From Rotaria macrura (taxonomy: Eukaryota > Rotifera > Eurotatoria > Philodinida > Philodinidae): 64,000 bases of DNA. Below, piece by piece: positions 37,101 through 52,900 of this stretch (within the stretch, counting starts at the first letter, position 1; the number at the start of each line of letters is the position of its first letter). The notes below the pieces were generated by a model. The model saw nothing but the letters and a program-made list of their open reading frames with translations, had not been told where the DNA came from and did not search any database. The stretch covers positions 39,226 to 103,225 of the forward strand of contig OENT01000511.1 in assembly GCA_900239685.1 (NCBI GenBank). The letters are read 5' to 3'. A program made the position numbers and the translations under genes.

Positions 37101-38599
37101 GGAATCGGAATAAATAATCAAAGAAGAAGGGAAAGCGTAAATCACTTGACACCATTAATAAATATAGAATAACACATTTTAACTTGTTCATCGAGCTGAT
37201 CTAATAGAAAAGTAAATTTTATCTTAAATTGAAGTTGTTCTGCATCTTTTTGCACTATACACCTTGTTACTACAGAAAACAACAGGTTCACTATAGAATA
37301 TGTCTCCTAAGAGTGTGTGTATTTTATAGATTAGTTTGTTTTCCATTCAGGCACACGATACTTTGAAATCTTCGTAAATATTTCGTTTTCCGGAAAATCC
37401 TTTTTTCATCATCATTTAGTCGTAGCCATAAAAAATCAGATCAAATATCATCTCGTGGTTAAGTATTTTCTCCAAATTTGTTCGTATAATTTAATTTTAT
37501 CAAAAGACCGATTAGATATAAACTATAGCACATTTTATGACTTGCATGACAATGGCAATCAATCTCACTGATGTGGATAGATAAATGACACGTACGGTAC
37601 TAAGATGTAGTACATTTTCTCGATGAATTTGCCTCGAAATATAGAAGAAGGTATCAGTTGCATATCACTTTCTTAACAGATACTGAGATTCAAATCGATT
37701 TCGAAAGAAAAAAAAGTTTAGTAAACATTAAGTATTAATGCGTTGACGTATTTCAAAAGAAAATTTCAACTCATATCACCGTCTCTTTGCCCATATTGAT
37801 TAGTTTTGTTGAAAATATATTCACTTTATTCTGTTTTTGACGCGCATGCGCTCTCCTTTGCAGAGCTAAAAAAAACGAACGAAAAGAAAGAAGAAAGAAA
37901 ATGGGAATACAGTTGTGATAGTAATAGTGACAAACACGCTATCGAGAAAAGACAGGAGCCACAGGTGAGATTGGTCAATATCGTAATCATCATCATCGTA
38001 ATCGTCAAAAATACTCATAATATAATTGACCTGTTTATAGATCGCACAAACAAGAGACACACAGATATACACACAAGAGAATCAGCGAAGTACACACATA
38101 CATAGACAGGAAAAAAAACATCAGCTTTCATAAGAAGGAAAAAGAGAGCATCATGACTCTGTGCATCTTCTTGCTTTTTTTATATTGTTTTTATTCAAAG
38201 ATACAAGTCTAAGAAGGAGCAGGACGAGAAGAGAAGAGCAAGAAGAAGAAAATAAAAGTAGAAAAATGAACATACATAACTTTACAGCACAGAAATAAAT
38301 AATAATAAGATCTGTTGTTTTATATGATGCGTTTAGTTTTTTTCTAAAACCTTCTACTCTGCACACACATATTTACGAGAATAGATAGACTTTGTCCGGA
38401 TACAAATATCTTCTGCCAAGCAGTTCAGAATGGGGGGCAAAGAATTTGTTGTAACCAGATTAGAATCATAGATAATCAACCGGACTGGTTTACTCTCGAA
38501 AAAAAAACAGAAGAAAAGAAAAGGCACATACACACACACACACACTGTTAAAACAGAACATAGAGTGAAAATGTTGCAAAATTTATAGTCTTTTTTATT
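34119..38599. other. Intergenic between USP9X 3' end and POLR2D
   Basis: About 4.5 kb with no gene I can support. The POLR2D promoter lies at the left edge; a long pyrimidine-rich tract precedes its acceptor-like AG. Frames at 36161-36349, 36665-36859 and 37806-38105 look like translated low complexity. The right side (about 37850-38560) has purine-rich DNA and a CA run at about 38531-38545 and is probably USP9X 3' flank. Confidence 0.5.
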
Positions 38600-41500
38600 T
38601 CATGATCGTGGATTATGATGCATAGTTTTATTTTGTTGTGTTGGCGTTGTTGGTGCTGGCGACATTCGTTGGTTTAGTCCACTACTGACAATCGATGGAG
38701 AATTAGGTCGTCGCGGTGTTGGATTCATTTTCGATGGTACACTACCCGCTACGTTTTTTATAACAACGTGAGAAGATATATTCTCCATAGGCTCATCATC
38801 TTCAAGATCATCGCTATTCGAACCAACATCATCATTTTCCTGTGATGTAAAAAAGAGAACATTCATTTCATATGTAGTCTCCAGTTTCTATTCTGACTAA
38901 TTACCATTTCTGGATATAATTCAACCGCTTTATCGAGTAATGATCGAGCACTTTGAGTTCTTTCAATAAAATAACTATAAAAAGAAGAGTAAAATTTGAG
39001 TTTTATCTATGTAGGATAAGATTGAGGCACAAATATTTCTAAATAAAATATTTGCTGGCATGTTTTTTTTTCACATAAGCATAGATTTGATTAATAGAAA
39101 TAATTTTGTATCCGATACTTTACTTCCCAAATTTCAATGAGTCACCTCCGCTGTGAGATCATTAGAAAAAAAGAGGATTCTCAAAAGCGAGTTATCTGCA
39201 CATCTGTCAGTAGAGCAATTGATCTTGTGAGTGTTAATGGCATTAAAACATATGAAATTTTTCTCTAACAATCTACATCAATGTTGTTCTACAACCAAAA
39301 GCTTATAGATGATTGCCAGTCATGATGTTATCTGTGGTAATATTCAGAAGAATTTTATTTGATTGACGGATAACATCTCTAAAAAGTGAAATTGTTTTTC
39401 AAGACATTTTCAAAATAAATCACTAAACTCGTTTTGCAACTATTTTAGTTTTCTCACAGAACATTTCGAACAGTCTATCAATATCAGTTTGATTGTTCAT
39501 TCCTTTTAACGTGGAAAGTCTATCAATTTGTCAAATCCTTTATGTAGTGGTTAGTGTATGATAGAAAATATTCTTTTTATTTTACCCTTGTGACATATCG
39601 TTACTGGTAACTGGTGCTTGCGACGGATAATAAGGATAGTTTGCTGGAATATTACTGTATGATCGCTAATGTTACAAAAGAAGAATAGAAATTTTTTACA
39701 ATGGAACAAAGAAATTCTTCAGTAGTTTTTCATACTTCTAATTGTTCATGTAGCCAGCGAACGGCTTGTGACCAACGTTGTTTTATATCTGTATCAGTTT
39801 TTAATATATGATGAGCTTTTTGACAGCTAACATTAAATGAAGATATAAATTGAATGAGAGTTTTTGTGTGTCACAAAAGTGAAAATTCCTACTTTGAAAA
39901 TAATTGTACAAGTGTCTTTATACAATGATATGCTTTCTTTTGATATGTTGATTTTGATTTTGAAAACATATCGAATAAACTTTGAGGAGTAGATTCATAT
40001 CCGCAATTTGCTGTTGTTGCCTTCGTCGTCGGTGTTGCTGATGTTGTTGTTGTTGTTGTTGTACTTATAGCTGCTGTTGGTATCGATGAATTGTTAATAT
40101 TCGACATTGGTATCCCTTTGATCGCATATAATAATCGTACTTCTTGCCAAGAATCTTCCATTGTAAGTACCATATAGAGTACATCAAGATGTCCACGAAA
40201 ATCGTATGTATGATACATTGCAAGCTTAAACAGACAAGAAAACTCAATCAAGACCTAGTCACTAAAGTCGATTGTTTAATTTACTAGAGTTATAATTTCA
40301 TTTAGAACAATCGATGTTATATCAGGATTTTCCCAAAGAAGAAAACGAAGAAGACGAAGTGACTCCTCACATGAACCTGAATCTTCAATAATTTTTTTAA
40401 GGAATACATCTCTTTTATAGATTATATCGACCATATGTTGTGGCATGGAACATATCGGACCATCATCATGTGTATAATATGGATTGGATAATAGTTCAGT
40501 GTCAGACTAGAAATTTAAAAAATAAAGCAAAACATCATTGCAGCTTGTGGTAAGTTGAATTATTTTATAGTGATTTACTTGTTGTGATTTGCAATGTATA
40601 GTTACATCAAAACAACGAATTAATGTTGAAAGAATAACAAATAGTTTCGCTGGTTCACCATAACGTGGCAATGTTGAACAAGATGATGACGTATTATCAT
40701 CGTTAGCCAAATTAACAAATAATGTTGGAACATTCAAACGTATAAGTTGTTCACACTAGAAAAGATAATTGAGAGTGTTTCTTCGGTTGATCGTAGAAAG
40801 AAAAATTCTCAACTAATTTCATTTTAAATTTGACTTTGTTGAGATGTTTGGAACATGTTTTTCATTCATGCTTAGTTTTATAGACAAATAATGAAGGCAT
40901 CTCAGTAGGTTAGTACCGATATCAAATCATAAGTAGGTATAAACGATGTACCAATCTCAAAGTTGCATCCAATTTTGTTAGAGTTGGATAGTACAGCAAA
41001 ACAGGTGTCAGACGACACTCAACCTTTCTTGCTTTCCTGAAAACGATATGGTTTCACGTAAACAAAAGAAAACAGTTCAACATCATCTAGAAGCTTCGCC
41101 AGTTGGGAACTAACACTGACGGTAAATTAGTCTAAAAATATGTCCATAAACTACAGACAAATACATGATAGACTAATAATAGTTTCTAATTATTTACACA
41201 TTATCCAGTTGGGCAGTTCATCGCTGTTCGAGAGTTCAACATTTTCCTTTGTAGCTGATTTAACTCACAGGATTTACTTGTATTTCATGCGTGTGAACTA
41301 GTTGCTTGAAATATACTCATCTACAAGAAGTCAACTAGAAATGATTTTAAGATTTTCTTCTTTTTCTACTATTTGATATCGCTCTTGGTAGACATATGAA
41401 CAATTAAAATAAATGACCGGTAATCTGCATTACAGTGATACTACCCATCTTATGTACAGTTACAACTAAATAATTATTAATGAATCAATGTACGTTTTTC

Positions 41501-44500
41501 ACAGTTTGATCGAAATACTTGAATCTTCGTACAACATTTTCTTAGTTACAACTACAAGTGATTTTAACCCAGTACATAGTTCAAATCAACAAAATTTGAA
41601 CGCTGATTCGGGTCATTTATTTCGATGAACTAGCTGTTACAATTGCAACAAGAATTCTAACTATCGAATTTAAAAATAATACTACTTTCTGAAATCAATT
41701 CAGCAAATTCGAATAACTATGAAAACACTTATGTTCTAGATAGGAAAATCTATTGCGATTGATGAAACTAAATATAAATTTTATTCATTCATGTTCCATG
41801 TGTTTTACACAAAAAATGATAGAAAATGATATCGGCTAATCAATATTGTCCATAGAATATTAACTATGATTGTAACTTACTTCATGACGACCTATCGATG
41901 AATAATTCACAAAAAATTGAAAATATTGTGTCAACATTTTAACGTTATCAGGCATCTCTTTTTTGAGCAAACGTAAAACATAATTAAGAATAGATTCTTC
42001 AACTGTTAAATAACTTTTAATATCATCTAAAGAAAAATAACCATAGGAACGAAGATAAAAAAACGTAAGTCATTCGGTTAGTTGTTTTCTACTACCTGTT
42101 GCTACATTCGTAGTTTGTTCATCTTGACGAGAATGACTTGCAAGAGCAACAAGCATTTTACCGAAGGCATTACGAATCTAATGTGATTAAATTGAAGCAC
42201 AAAATGCAATGAAAGAATTGTAGAAAAAAAAACAACAAATTCTTTACTTCTGCTGATGTGCAATCAATAAGGTATTCTTGAAAACGAGTCGGATATTTGA
42301 ATAAAACTTCTTCGGCTAAATAATATCGAGCCTTTCGCGACCAACGAATACAATGTATGATTAATTCAGTCCAATCATTGGCTGGACCACTAGAAAGTAA
42401 AAGGGAAAAGAATTCACTAATCATTGGAGAAACTAATTTCTGAAACAAACCGTAAAGCTTTTTTAGTTCGCCATCCAACAGAAAAAAGAAATTTTGTTGC
42501 TATCTGAACACTGACCAATGCTAATTCTTCAACAGTTTCAATTGTCTATAGAGAAAAGAAATAGAAATTTTGTTCAAAGAAAAACACATTCATGTTGTAA
42601 TAGTTCTCTCAAATTCTCATACATTAGTCGAAGATATTTTATCTGCATGTGGTTGTTGATAGAAATTTACAATGACTTGTACATTGCTTTGTACGAGACG
42701 TTTCATGAAATGAAAGTACTCAGGACTGAAATGTATTCGATTATGAAGAAATTTTATGTTTTGTTTTCGAACACTTCGTTGAACAGACAATGGCATACGT
42801 TGTGTTTGATCGTCTATTACAAGAAAAATAATTGTTAGTTGTAAAAATCCGATATAAACAACTTACAAAGTTGTAATTGAGCTAAATCTTTTGCTAGGCT
42901 ATTTTCTGAATAAGATTCATCGTTAGTAATTTTCTCATAGAATAATATATATGCATTCCACCATCGACGTTGTCTAGAATAGATATTCCTTTTTAGTTAC
43001 TAATTAGGAATAAAACAAAAAGAAAATCTTTGATAATGTATACATACCGTTTCATAACTGGCTGATCAAATGATTGTGCTGGATAATCTCCACCAAAGCA
43101 TTGCGATCGAAGTTCTTCATCTTCATCCATTTTACAATCACTTACGTCTGTATCGTCAAATTTATACCAATGTGGATGATCGGAAGAATTTGATTCTTCT
43201 CTGAATATGTTATGTTTTTGAAAAGAAAAAAAACTGAGTATGATTATGTTTCGTTCTTTTGAATCATCAAAACTAACTTTGTCTGTACAAATGAGTAGTA
43301 ATGACCACCATTAGCTTGTCCACTATGTACAATAATGCCTACTAGTTTATAACGTGTATCGCCATTGGAACTTGTATTGGTCGATTTTGATTCATCATCG
43401 GCGCTTTCATCAATGACGGGCATGCCTAGTGAGAAAAAGAGTTAGAATTAAATCAATGATTATATAATATTAATGAGATTTTATATTAAAAAAACAATTA
43501 CATAATTAGAAATATAATAAATGAAGGTTAAGATTAGAGATCTGTACATCTTTTTTTCTAGTTTACGAGTGATATAAATCATACTGAATGTCGACTTGCG
43601 AATAACTTACGGTGATAACTTCTTAACTAGGGGAATTCTATGTTCGGTAAAATTATATCCGTACTAAAATTTCGTTTTCTTAATAACCATGACATAAATA
43701 GTTCTGTTTAACTTATAAATCATTGTGTTCGAAAATCGTGAATTAAGTTCAAACGCGAACTCGGTGTACTAAAACAACAGTAAAGCTATGATGGAATGTT
43801 ATTTCAAAGATATCACCTGAAAGAACAAGCAGGAGTCTATCAAGCGATGTACCGATTAATAATAATTTTATTCTATTATTTTCTTCTCAGAGACAACATT
43901 TCAGAATTGAAGCAAAATTATCCCATGCTGACTCTAATAACTCAACTCAAAACTCGTGAACTGGAAAAATTCTCTAATCGTATCACAAATAAAATTCAAT
44001 CAAGCATCATTCCTCATAAAAACGTTTTAATTCATATGCAAGAGATATATGTTTAGTAGCAAGTACAACGGTATTATATAGATCTATGTAGGCACTTCTA
44101 CTCTTTCATCGGGAACAGTGCAACAGATGAACTAGTGTGAGTACTAAGATTTCATACACAAGAGGACAAAATCCTTTTTCAATGATAATATTGGACTTGA
44201 GAAATACAACGAAATTCTCATCGATATTAACTTTTTTTACACGAAAAAACTCTCCTGCCAGATTTTCCGTGTATCTTTCTTCGATTCGATGAGTTCTTAT
44301 TACATGTTCATAGTTCCAGTTAGTTCAACAATGAATGACGTGTCCATATGTAATTCAAATTCAAAATATCGGTAACTATTTCTCTTTAACTAACGAATTT
44401 AATTTACCTTCGGCTTTCGCAAGACCATGAACTGTGTATGGTTCCATATTTAATTCCCTCGGAAATTCGAAATAATCATTGAATTTAATCGGTGTTTCAC

Positions 44501-46911
44501 GTTCCCAATCATAATCAAAACGTTTCAACTGAATAGCAAGAATAGGTGGTAATTTTTTAAAACAAGTTCGTTTGATTGTGTCAACCTATGTCATTGAAAG
44601 ATAATAGTAATAATTAAAAATTCCGAAGAAAAATTCTACAAACAAATTACTTTTTTATTGCATTTTTCACAAAAATATGCATTAGGTCCATCGAGTAGTT
44701 CACCGATAACATACTGTTCCAGAGATTCTTTTAAATTTTGACTATGACGAATGTCAACACTTAATAATGTAAAATCTTCTTCTCGTGAATATCTATAACG
44801 TTTCAAAAAATTGAATGAAAGTTAAATTTCAAAACTAAAATTTACCTATGAGGGCAATCTTTACATATTTTTTGATCAGCAAATGTTCCACCTAGTACTG
44901 TCGAACATATTTGTGGTAGATTCAATGATTTTAATGCCTCATCAACACTATCAACAACCGTATTTAGAAATTCAACAGCATCATGTTGATCGCGTAAATT
45001 CACCGGTTCACCTGAAAATCTGTTGAATGAAAACAAGGACATAATGAAATTTAATATTGGAATCTTTTTTTATGCATACTTGAAAATTTTCCAAAATCCT
45101 CTAGGCACATAGAACTGTAATTTTGATTCAAGTAAATGTCCAAAGATCCATTGTATATGGCGAAATATTTGTATGTTATATTCATTGCGTTCATTGGCTG
45201 TATCTTTTGGTGATAGTTCCATATTATTATTTTTATCTTGTTGTCTATTTGGTGACGTTCCAGCATAATTATCCTTGTGAAATGATTTTCCATCAGAAAA
45301 CGAATCGAACTAGATACGAGAAAAACAACAGAATAGTACGAGTTAACATTAATCAAAAGAATTCTAATTCATACGGTATCTCGACGTTGATCATCATCAT
45401 CAGTTTCTTCATCACCATGTCCTGGTGGAATTTTAACGGATAATAGTGCCGTGCGTAATGATCGAATCATAAACAATTGTTGAAGAACAGAATTCATGTA
45501 ACATGTTGCGCCACCATTTTTTAAACCGACAAATCCTCGATTTGGACGTGGACCAACAAGTGGAGCGAAATCCCATTCATTAAGACTAGAATCCGGAACT
45601 AGAAAATAAAAATCCAAAGTCAAATAACTATGTTCTATTCTATTTGATATAAAAAACAATAATATTATTATGTTCAATTTAGATGTGTGTCAAAGAACTA
45701 GAAAGAGAATAATAATTACAATCTATTGGATCGATTTGAATTTCCGCGCATAGACAAAATTGCGCGAGAGTTCTATTTTTGGCAAACTGATTCTTAAATA
45801 GAACAAGTTAAGTGCTCCGAACAATAATAATTCACTTCATTTATTATAGGTAATAACTTGCATAAGAACAAAAACATACTACGAAGTAAGATCTATCTTC
45901 TTGCTTCAAGTGTCAAGAACTATGTCGTAGTTAAAATTTGAATTCTAACAGGATTTCAGTAACATCTTGATTTTCATACAAAATTGAACTATGATGATGG
46001 TAAACAACGAGAAAGTATACTTAACACATGGAGAAATTCGTGTATAATTGAAATGAAAGAATTTTTAACAGTACTCAAATGTCAAGAAATACATAATGAA
46101 ATAAGAAAAATAAAATACTCACAGGCAGAAAATCAAAATAAATAAAAAAAACAAGAAAATTCTGAAACGAATTTGAATAAGCTAAAATACTACGAAAATC
46201 CACATTCGAATTCAGTTTACTTAAACAATCATTTTAAACTACGATGATAACTATAATAATTTTTTATGTAAGAAAATCTTATATTAAATCTCTAATACAT
46301 TCACTGATACTTTTGATGACCTTATATAAACACTCATCGAGTCTATACAAGAAGCATGTTTTAGTATGCCCCGGGTAGATAATTCTAGGACTGACGAAAT
46401 GGATTTTTTCGGATCAATGACGTACTCTTCTACTTCAAAAGCAAAACAAAATTGGAGCACTACTAGCTTTCGACGAATTCTTCACGATAAAAACAAAGAA
46501 AAATATATGAAACTATCACAAAATAACGCTTTTATCAAGGTTTATTTCTATGCAAATCTTTAGGTGAGACTTCGAAAACGATTGCATTTGATATGCTTGA
46601 ATGGCAGCAGCATTACATTAATTTTCAAAAGCAAAACTCGAAGAATCGTCGCAGAAGTAGACCAACAAAAAATATTGATTATTGAACGATTAACAATTCA
46701 TGATATCTGAATTTTCTCATATTAAATAATTCATTGGCTAATACTACCTGTATAAAATAGATCGGTAATGTATTTATCAATTAATTTTAAATTTTCAATA
46801 CAATTGGTTCCTAAAACAACTAATAAATCAAATGCAGCTAAGGTTGACATAGGTGTTTGACAAATAGCAACAGGTGGTTCTTTGAGTAAATCGAGTTCAT
46901 TATCTTCATCA

Positions 46912-46946
<35 letters not shown>

Positions 46947-49900
46947 TGCATTATCACTATTAACAATTGATTGTTTTGAAAGACGTTTTCGTCTTAATAA
47001 TCGAAAATTAAACAGCAATGTTGATGCAGGGAAAAGATATTGTTCAATAATTTGTTGTATAAGTAATTGATCAATACCATAATAACGTTTACGTTCACTT
47101 ATTTGAAATTGTAATAATTCTTTAGCAATATTTAAATGACCACGAAGGAGATGATCATCATCAGGTGATGTTATTTGTTTTAAATAGGAAATTTCATCAT
47201 TTAATTGTTGAGATATATTCGGTGGGAATATATTGCGTGAATAAGCATACGACAATAAACGACACAATAAAACGAAAAAATCTGATGATTGTAATGAATA
47301 ATTTTTAAATGTATCTGAAGATTTATTTAACAATTGAAATTGTTTTTGAAGAAAGAATTGTATTAAATTTTCGCACTGGCCTTGTGAACAACGGGATGTT
47401 AATAAAAAAATTTGTTCGGATGCCGTATGACGAATGATTTGATATCGACAATAAAGAATTAGATCAATAAAAAAATGCTCGAAGAAATTTTCTTTTAATA
47501 AATTTTCGACGCTTGATGGAACAAGAGATAATGATATTGATAATAATTCTAAACCTTCACGGCATGCCAATTGACTTTCATCGTCTTCTTCATTATCATC
47601 GTTTATAATAGACGTATCATTAGGATTGAACTAAACAAAAATATATGTTAAGACTATTCTAACTAGAATATACATATTCAATTGAACGTGATAGTGAATC
47701 ATCTGAACAAGTTCATGTATGAAGAGATGCTATACTCTAGTGAAAGAACACAGAGAAAAGGATAACAGAGTATTGGATGAGGGATGTTTCTGTGTTCGTT
47801 CGATTGGAAACTTGTGATAAAAGTAGACTTGAACAAAAAAGAAAACATTGCAAAAATTCGATCACAATTGTAATAGGTTCAGTTAGATGAAAATACCAGT
47901 CGATTGTAGTTGAGTAGATGTTACAAGATAAAATTTACATTTCAGCAATGCTAGACTCTCGACGAATCGCGCTATCGGTACTTCACATCGTGCGAATACA
48001 ACCGTAATAATCAGAAAATATCTTGAGAATATGCTATGTTAGATCTTTTCCGTCAAATACTTTACATAGGGTAAAAAATCAGTAGAAGGTTGTTCACATC
48101 AAAGTTGATGGACATAAAATGCGTCTTTTTTTAATAAAAGCATTTCAAGTTGGAACTACAGATTGAACCTTACCAAAAGAATGCATTAGGTAAGAAAATG
48201 TTAGAGAATTCGATAGAAAGTTCTTCCAGTTGTTCAATCATTTTGAAATATTCTAGTTGAACGAAAACTCGAATAACTTATGAGTAGAATTTCATTTTCT
48301 TCATGAATATAAAATCATTTTCTATGCAAAGGTTTTCTCATAGTGTTTGGTCTATTTTAAATGATTGAAATCTCAAAGTAAGCATAGAAGCTTTTTCTTT
48401 ATTCTATCTTTTTTGGAAGTAGAAATTAGTTTAACAGACAAGAAACATACGATTTGAAGTCCTTCACACCTGTCAGTTAAGTTTTCTAATGATTTTTAGT
48501 TTTCAATAATCTGTATTTTACGAAAGCAATTTTCAATTATTTTGATTGTTCGCTCAAGGTTAAATATTAACTATTTCCTTGAATTGAAAAATAGAAATTT
48601 CTTAGTCATGAAGTAGCTCTCAGTGGAATTATATTAATAGCTCTAAGAGATACAAGCATTCATTTTCTTGATGATCAAAAAACACGATTTGACATGTGTT
48701 TGTTATTTAAGAAATAAACTCACAATTTCTGGTTTAAATGTTTGATGTATGGCAATAAAATCATGTTTTAAATTCACTTCAAATGAATTTGACTTTGCAT
48801 CTGATGCTAAACACCAAATAAGTCGTATTAATTCTCGAATGTGATTATATTGTATTAGGGAATTTTTCAATATTGGATAATCAGCTCGATGTGCTATCAA
48901 TGTCGTTGCTATTTTTTGTTCAACTGACATGGAAACATGTTGTTGTTCACCGACAACATTCATGACAGGCAATGGTATGGTTGGTGTTATGCTTATGATT
49001 TGTTCTAATGATTCATTGAATGACGATGTATTATTTGAATTCGTTAATCGTAATTGATATATACCGAGTATGATTAAAAGACGTTTAAGAAGATAAAGTA
49101 CAATGAAATAAATTGATTTTCGTGTTGCTATATCACATTGATCGGTATATTTTTTTTCACTTAAAATATTCAATAAACATGATAAACCACCAGCATTAAG
49201 AAATCGTACATGTAAACCTTCAACACTATTATTATTTTGTAAACATAGTTGATGTATTTGTGCCGGTAAGAAATTATTTAATGTTGCTTTCAGATTATAA
49301 AGCATTTGAGATGGAGATACATTAAAATAGAAATTATTTAAACGAATAAAACATTCTTCAGCTGTCGGTTGTTCATTATTTGCTGTTAATAATGTAAAAC
49401 AACCACTGAGTGTTTTTGTTGAATATGGATCAAGTGGAATTAAATCAAGAATTTGACGAGCAGTATCTCGAAGACGTGTATTACCTTCTTTACAAGCCAA
49501 ATCAGCAATGTCGATAAGAAATTGATAATATTCATGTTTTTGAGATAATATCTAGGTGAAGAGAAAACAAATGATCTCTTTTTCAAAGTCAAACTTGTAC
49601 ATTATTCATTTTTTATGTGCAAATACATAAATATGTTCTATTTAAACATTTATGAGACAAGATTGATTAGAACCAGTGTAAATCATCATAAAAGAAAAAT
49701 ACGAACGATCAGTACAGTTTGTCAATAGTAAACAAGTATCATCTCGCTCAACTGCTAGTATTGAAAATCATAGAATAAACACGAATTTCAATTGGTTTTA
49801 TGCGTAAGAAATAATCTATTCGTTAGAAGTTCTCATCTATTTTGACACGAATCACTCAATACAGGTATGCTTGAATTGTAATAGACACACTACACAAGCA

Positions 49901-52900
49901 GATTCAACTGATGAATTTCAAGTTACGAAGAATTAATCATAGCCAGTTGAATGTCTCTGTTGAATTTAGATACCAATTTTAGATCACTTTTAACGAAATA
50001 TTATCATAACAACTGTATAAATTCAAAGCAAATTCATAGCTACATGCATGCTTAACTTCCTCATCATATAAAATCTATAATAAATATAACTATTGTTTTT
50101 TTTAATCTGTTCATAGGTTAGTTTAGTTCAACATTCTTCGATAATTCATTCTGATACGCCTATTGATTCACAAAAAATCAGTAAATCTTTTAGTTTCAGA
50201 GTGCAATTTAAACAAGATTTTTTATTGCGGATAGATCAGCTCTCATTCGACACTTAAGAAGAAATGAGTGGAACGATTAGCTCCAACAGCTTACTGTATC
50301 TAAAATGATCTCTATCAAAACAAAACAGTAACTGTTTGGATATATCAGTTCGTTGTATGAACATTGCCGAATTCCAACATTAAATATCAAATGATGATTT
50401 AGATTAAAAGTGGTCATATCATCAATAAAAACCATGAACCATGATAAATTATTGTTTCTTATTAGTTGACGAGTACGATTGAAGTTTCTTCAACTGATTG
50501 ATTGCTATCTTGCTAACATTAAATGTATTAAGTAGATTCGAACGAATACTCTAAGAATTGAATCATTGGTGAATCGCTGCTGAGATTCTATATTTCTGTC
50601 ATATTGATCTCCATACGTCAATCCCATCAGAAATACTAATAAACATTTCTTTTTGACTCGATACTTCGCCCATATAATTATATACGCATCCTGGTATAGA
50701 AGCCAATTAGAGTTCTGCTGATTACGACGTTTTTGCACCCTAATCCTACCATAGTGAATAACTTCATAACCTAGTCCTACCCTAGCCTATGGGCTTCGTA
50801 ACTTTGTCCTGCCCTACCCTATGAACTTTCTACCCTTACCGTATCCTACCAGAGAGAGGTTTCATCTTACACCCTATGATACTCTTAGACTTTCTCTGAG
50901 CTAGTAACGATTAAGGTGGGTTAAGGTCATCCTGCGGGATTCTAAAGTCAATCAATACAAGCTTGTTGACTAAGCTTAAATTATTTTATTAAACTTATTA
51001 TTTGATACAGCAATGTCAAATAATTTGTGTTGTTTACTATCTATATGAAGCGATAGATAGAAGTCTTCTCTTGTAAAAAGTAAACATATAAAACATTTGA
51101 CAGTTTTAAAATTATCTATTCTCGTCAGTGATCTAGTTTTCTAGATGAAGTGTTATACTTCGAAAATAGATTTTTCACAAATGTTTGAGTAGAAAATTGT
51201 AGTGTAAACTTTAACATCTTCGAATGGTGACGTATCAAGTTGAAAAATGTGAATTTCTTTCAAACTGTTCATAAACAACCAGTTGCAGTTCTTAAAATAC
51301 ATTCGCTGTACATGTCAAAGTAAGTCATCACTTTTTAAAATCTATTGTTCTTTATCATCAGCATAGACTCCTCCTTTCCATTTGTTGTATTCAAATCGAA
51401 TTTTAAACAGAGTTTAAGATCTTGCGATTGGTGTCTCTTTACTCAGGAACACGGCAAAACTGTTTGCAGATTAAAAACAAAAAATTACCACAGATGGCAA
51501 TGAACTTTCGGCATTGACGTCAATATAATCCAGACTTCGATTGTGATGAGATGAAGTTAATGTATTATTATTATTATTATTCATTTCTGATTCTGAAGAA
51601 CTACTTTCGCCACTTGAACCACCATGGGTTTGATGTTGAACCCATCGGGCTGTAACAGACTAAATTGAAAAGCGAACGTATTGAACTAATACTAGTATGA
51701 ATTATTTCTCATACAAACATCTACATACCAGTCTATCTCGATCATCGGTTTGTCCTAATGTCTTGTTGTCATCATTTGAGTATATTATTTCATTGTTACG
51801 ATACAATTCAATGACTCCATAGGAAGATTTGTATCTAAATTTCGAAGACGAAAGATGCTTTAGTTCTTTTTTCATATGATTCAAGCGTCAAATATAATAC
51901 CTATTATGAATAAATCTTCGAACATGTCCCCATGTATCGTTCGAATGAAATCCATGTTCGAAATCATCAGTTCGATTTTGACCAGTATTAACACGAATAG
52001 TTAATATCATAGATCGACCTCGAAATGCTCTGCAACAAGAGAAACAAATAAAAACATGAAAAGATTACTTATTCAATTGCTTTCAGTATTTTCTTGCTAA
52101 CCTTGACATCGGTAAAATTGTTCGTTCCTTATGGTGTGAATTATCGCATTCAGCTAAATATTCTCGTAGAACAATTAATATTCGTATTAGTGAATTAATC
52201 TTATGTTGATATGCTTGTCTGGAATCTTGATGTGAATACATTAATTTAACACTGTCATAAACTGGTCGTAAACGCTCGAAACAATCACTTATGAATGATT
52301 CGTGTATACGTTTAACATCCGTTTTTAATTGTGGACTTATATTCGTATAGATTTCTCTCATCAATTGTATACCACGATCAGCAACTTCATCTGAACTATT
52401 CAATATTAATTTCCATAAATATTCAATGCCAACAAGATCTTCATCGTTCATCAAACGTATTGAACGTCGTTTTTGTTGTAATTTATTCAATTGTGCATTG
52501 ACTGATTTAAAAAATCGATCGAAACAACTAAAAATTTATGAAAAAATATTAAATTGAATTTATGCTCGCTGCAAAGATCAACATCAACAATATCGTAAAT
52601 GATTCATACTACATAGCGTTCGAATCAACAATCTAAAACAATTTGGTAGCCTATAAAGTTGTAACTCAGCTTCATCACAATATGATTGGTGATTCCAAGT
52701 ATTCAAATGTTTAATCTAAAACTTGGCATTTATGCACGAATTACATGGAATGCGTTGTGTTTAGAAAGTTCACGTGTGGTGTCAAATTAAATCCTTTCAT
52801 GGTTAAATGGTACCGAATGAATTTGTTTATGTGTTGCGTTTAGAAATTTTAAGATAGAACTTTGAACATGTGGACTATTCTAAGTGTTAAGATTTCTAAA

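Noticed and set aside
37806..38105. Plus-strand frame of 99 codons with Lys/Glu-rich start
   Set aside because: It arises from a purine-rich low-complexity tract downstream of USP9X.
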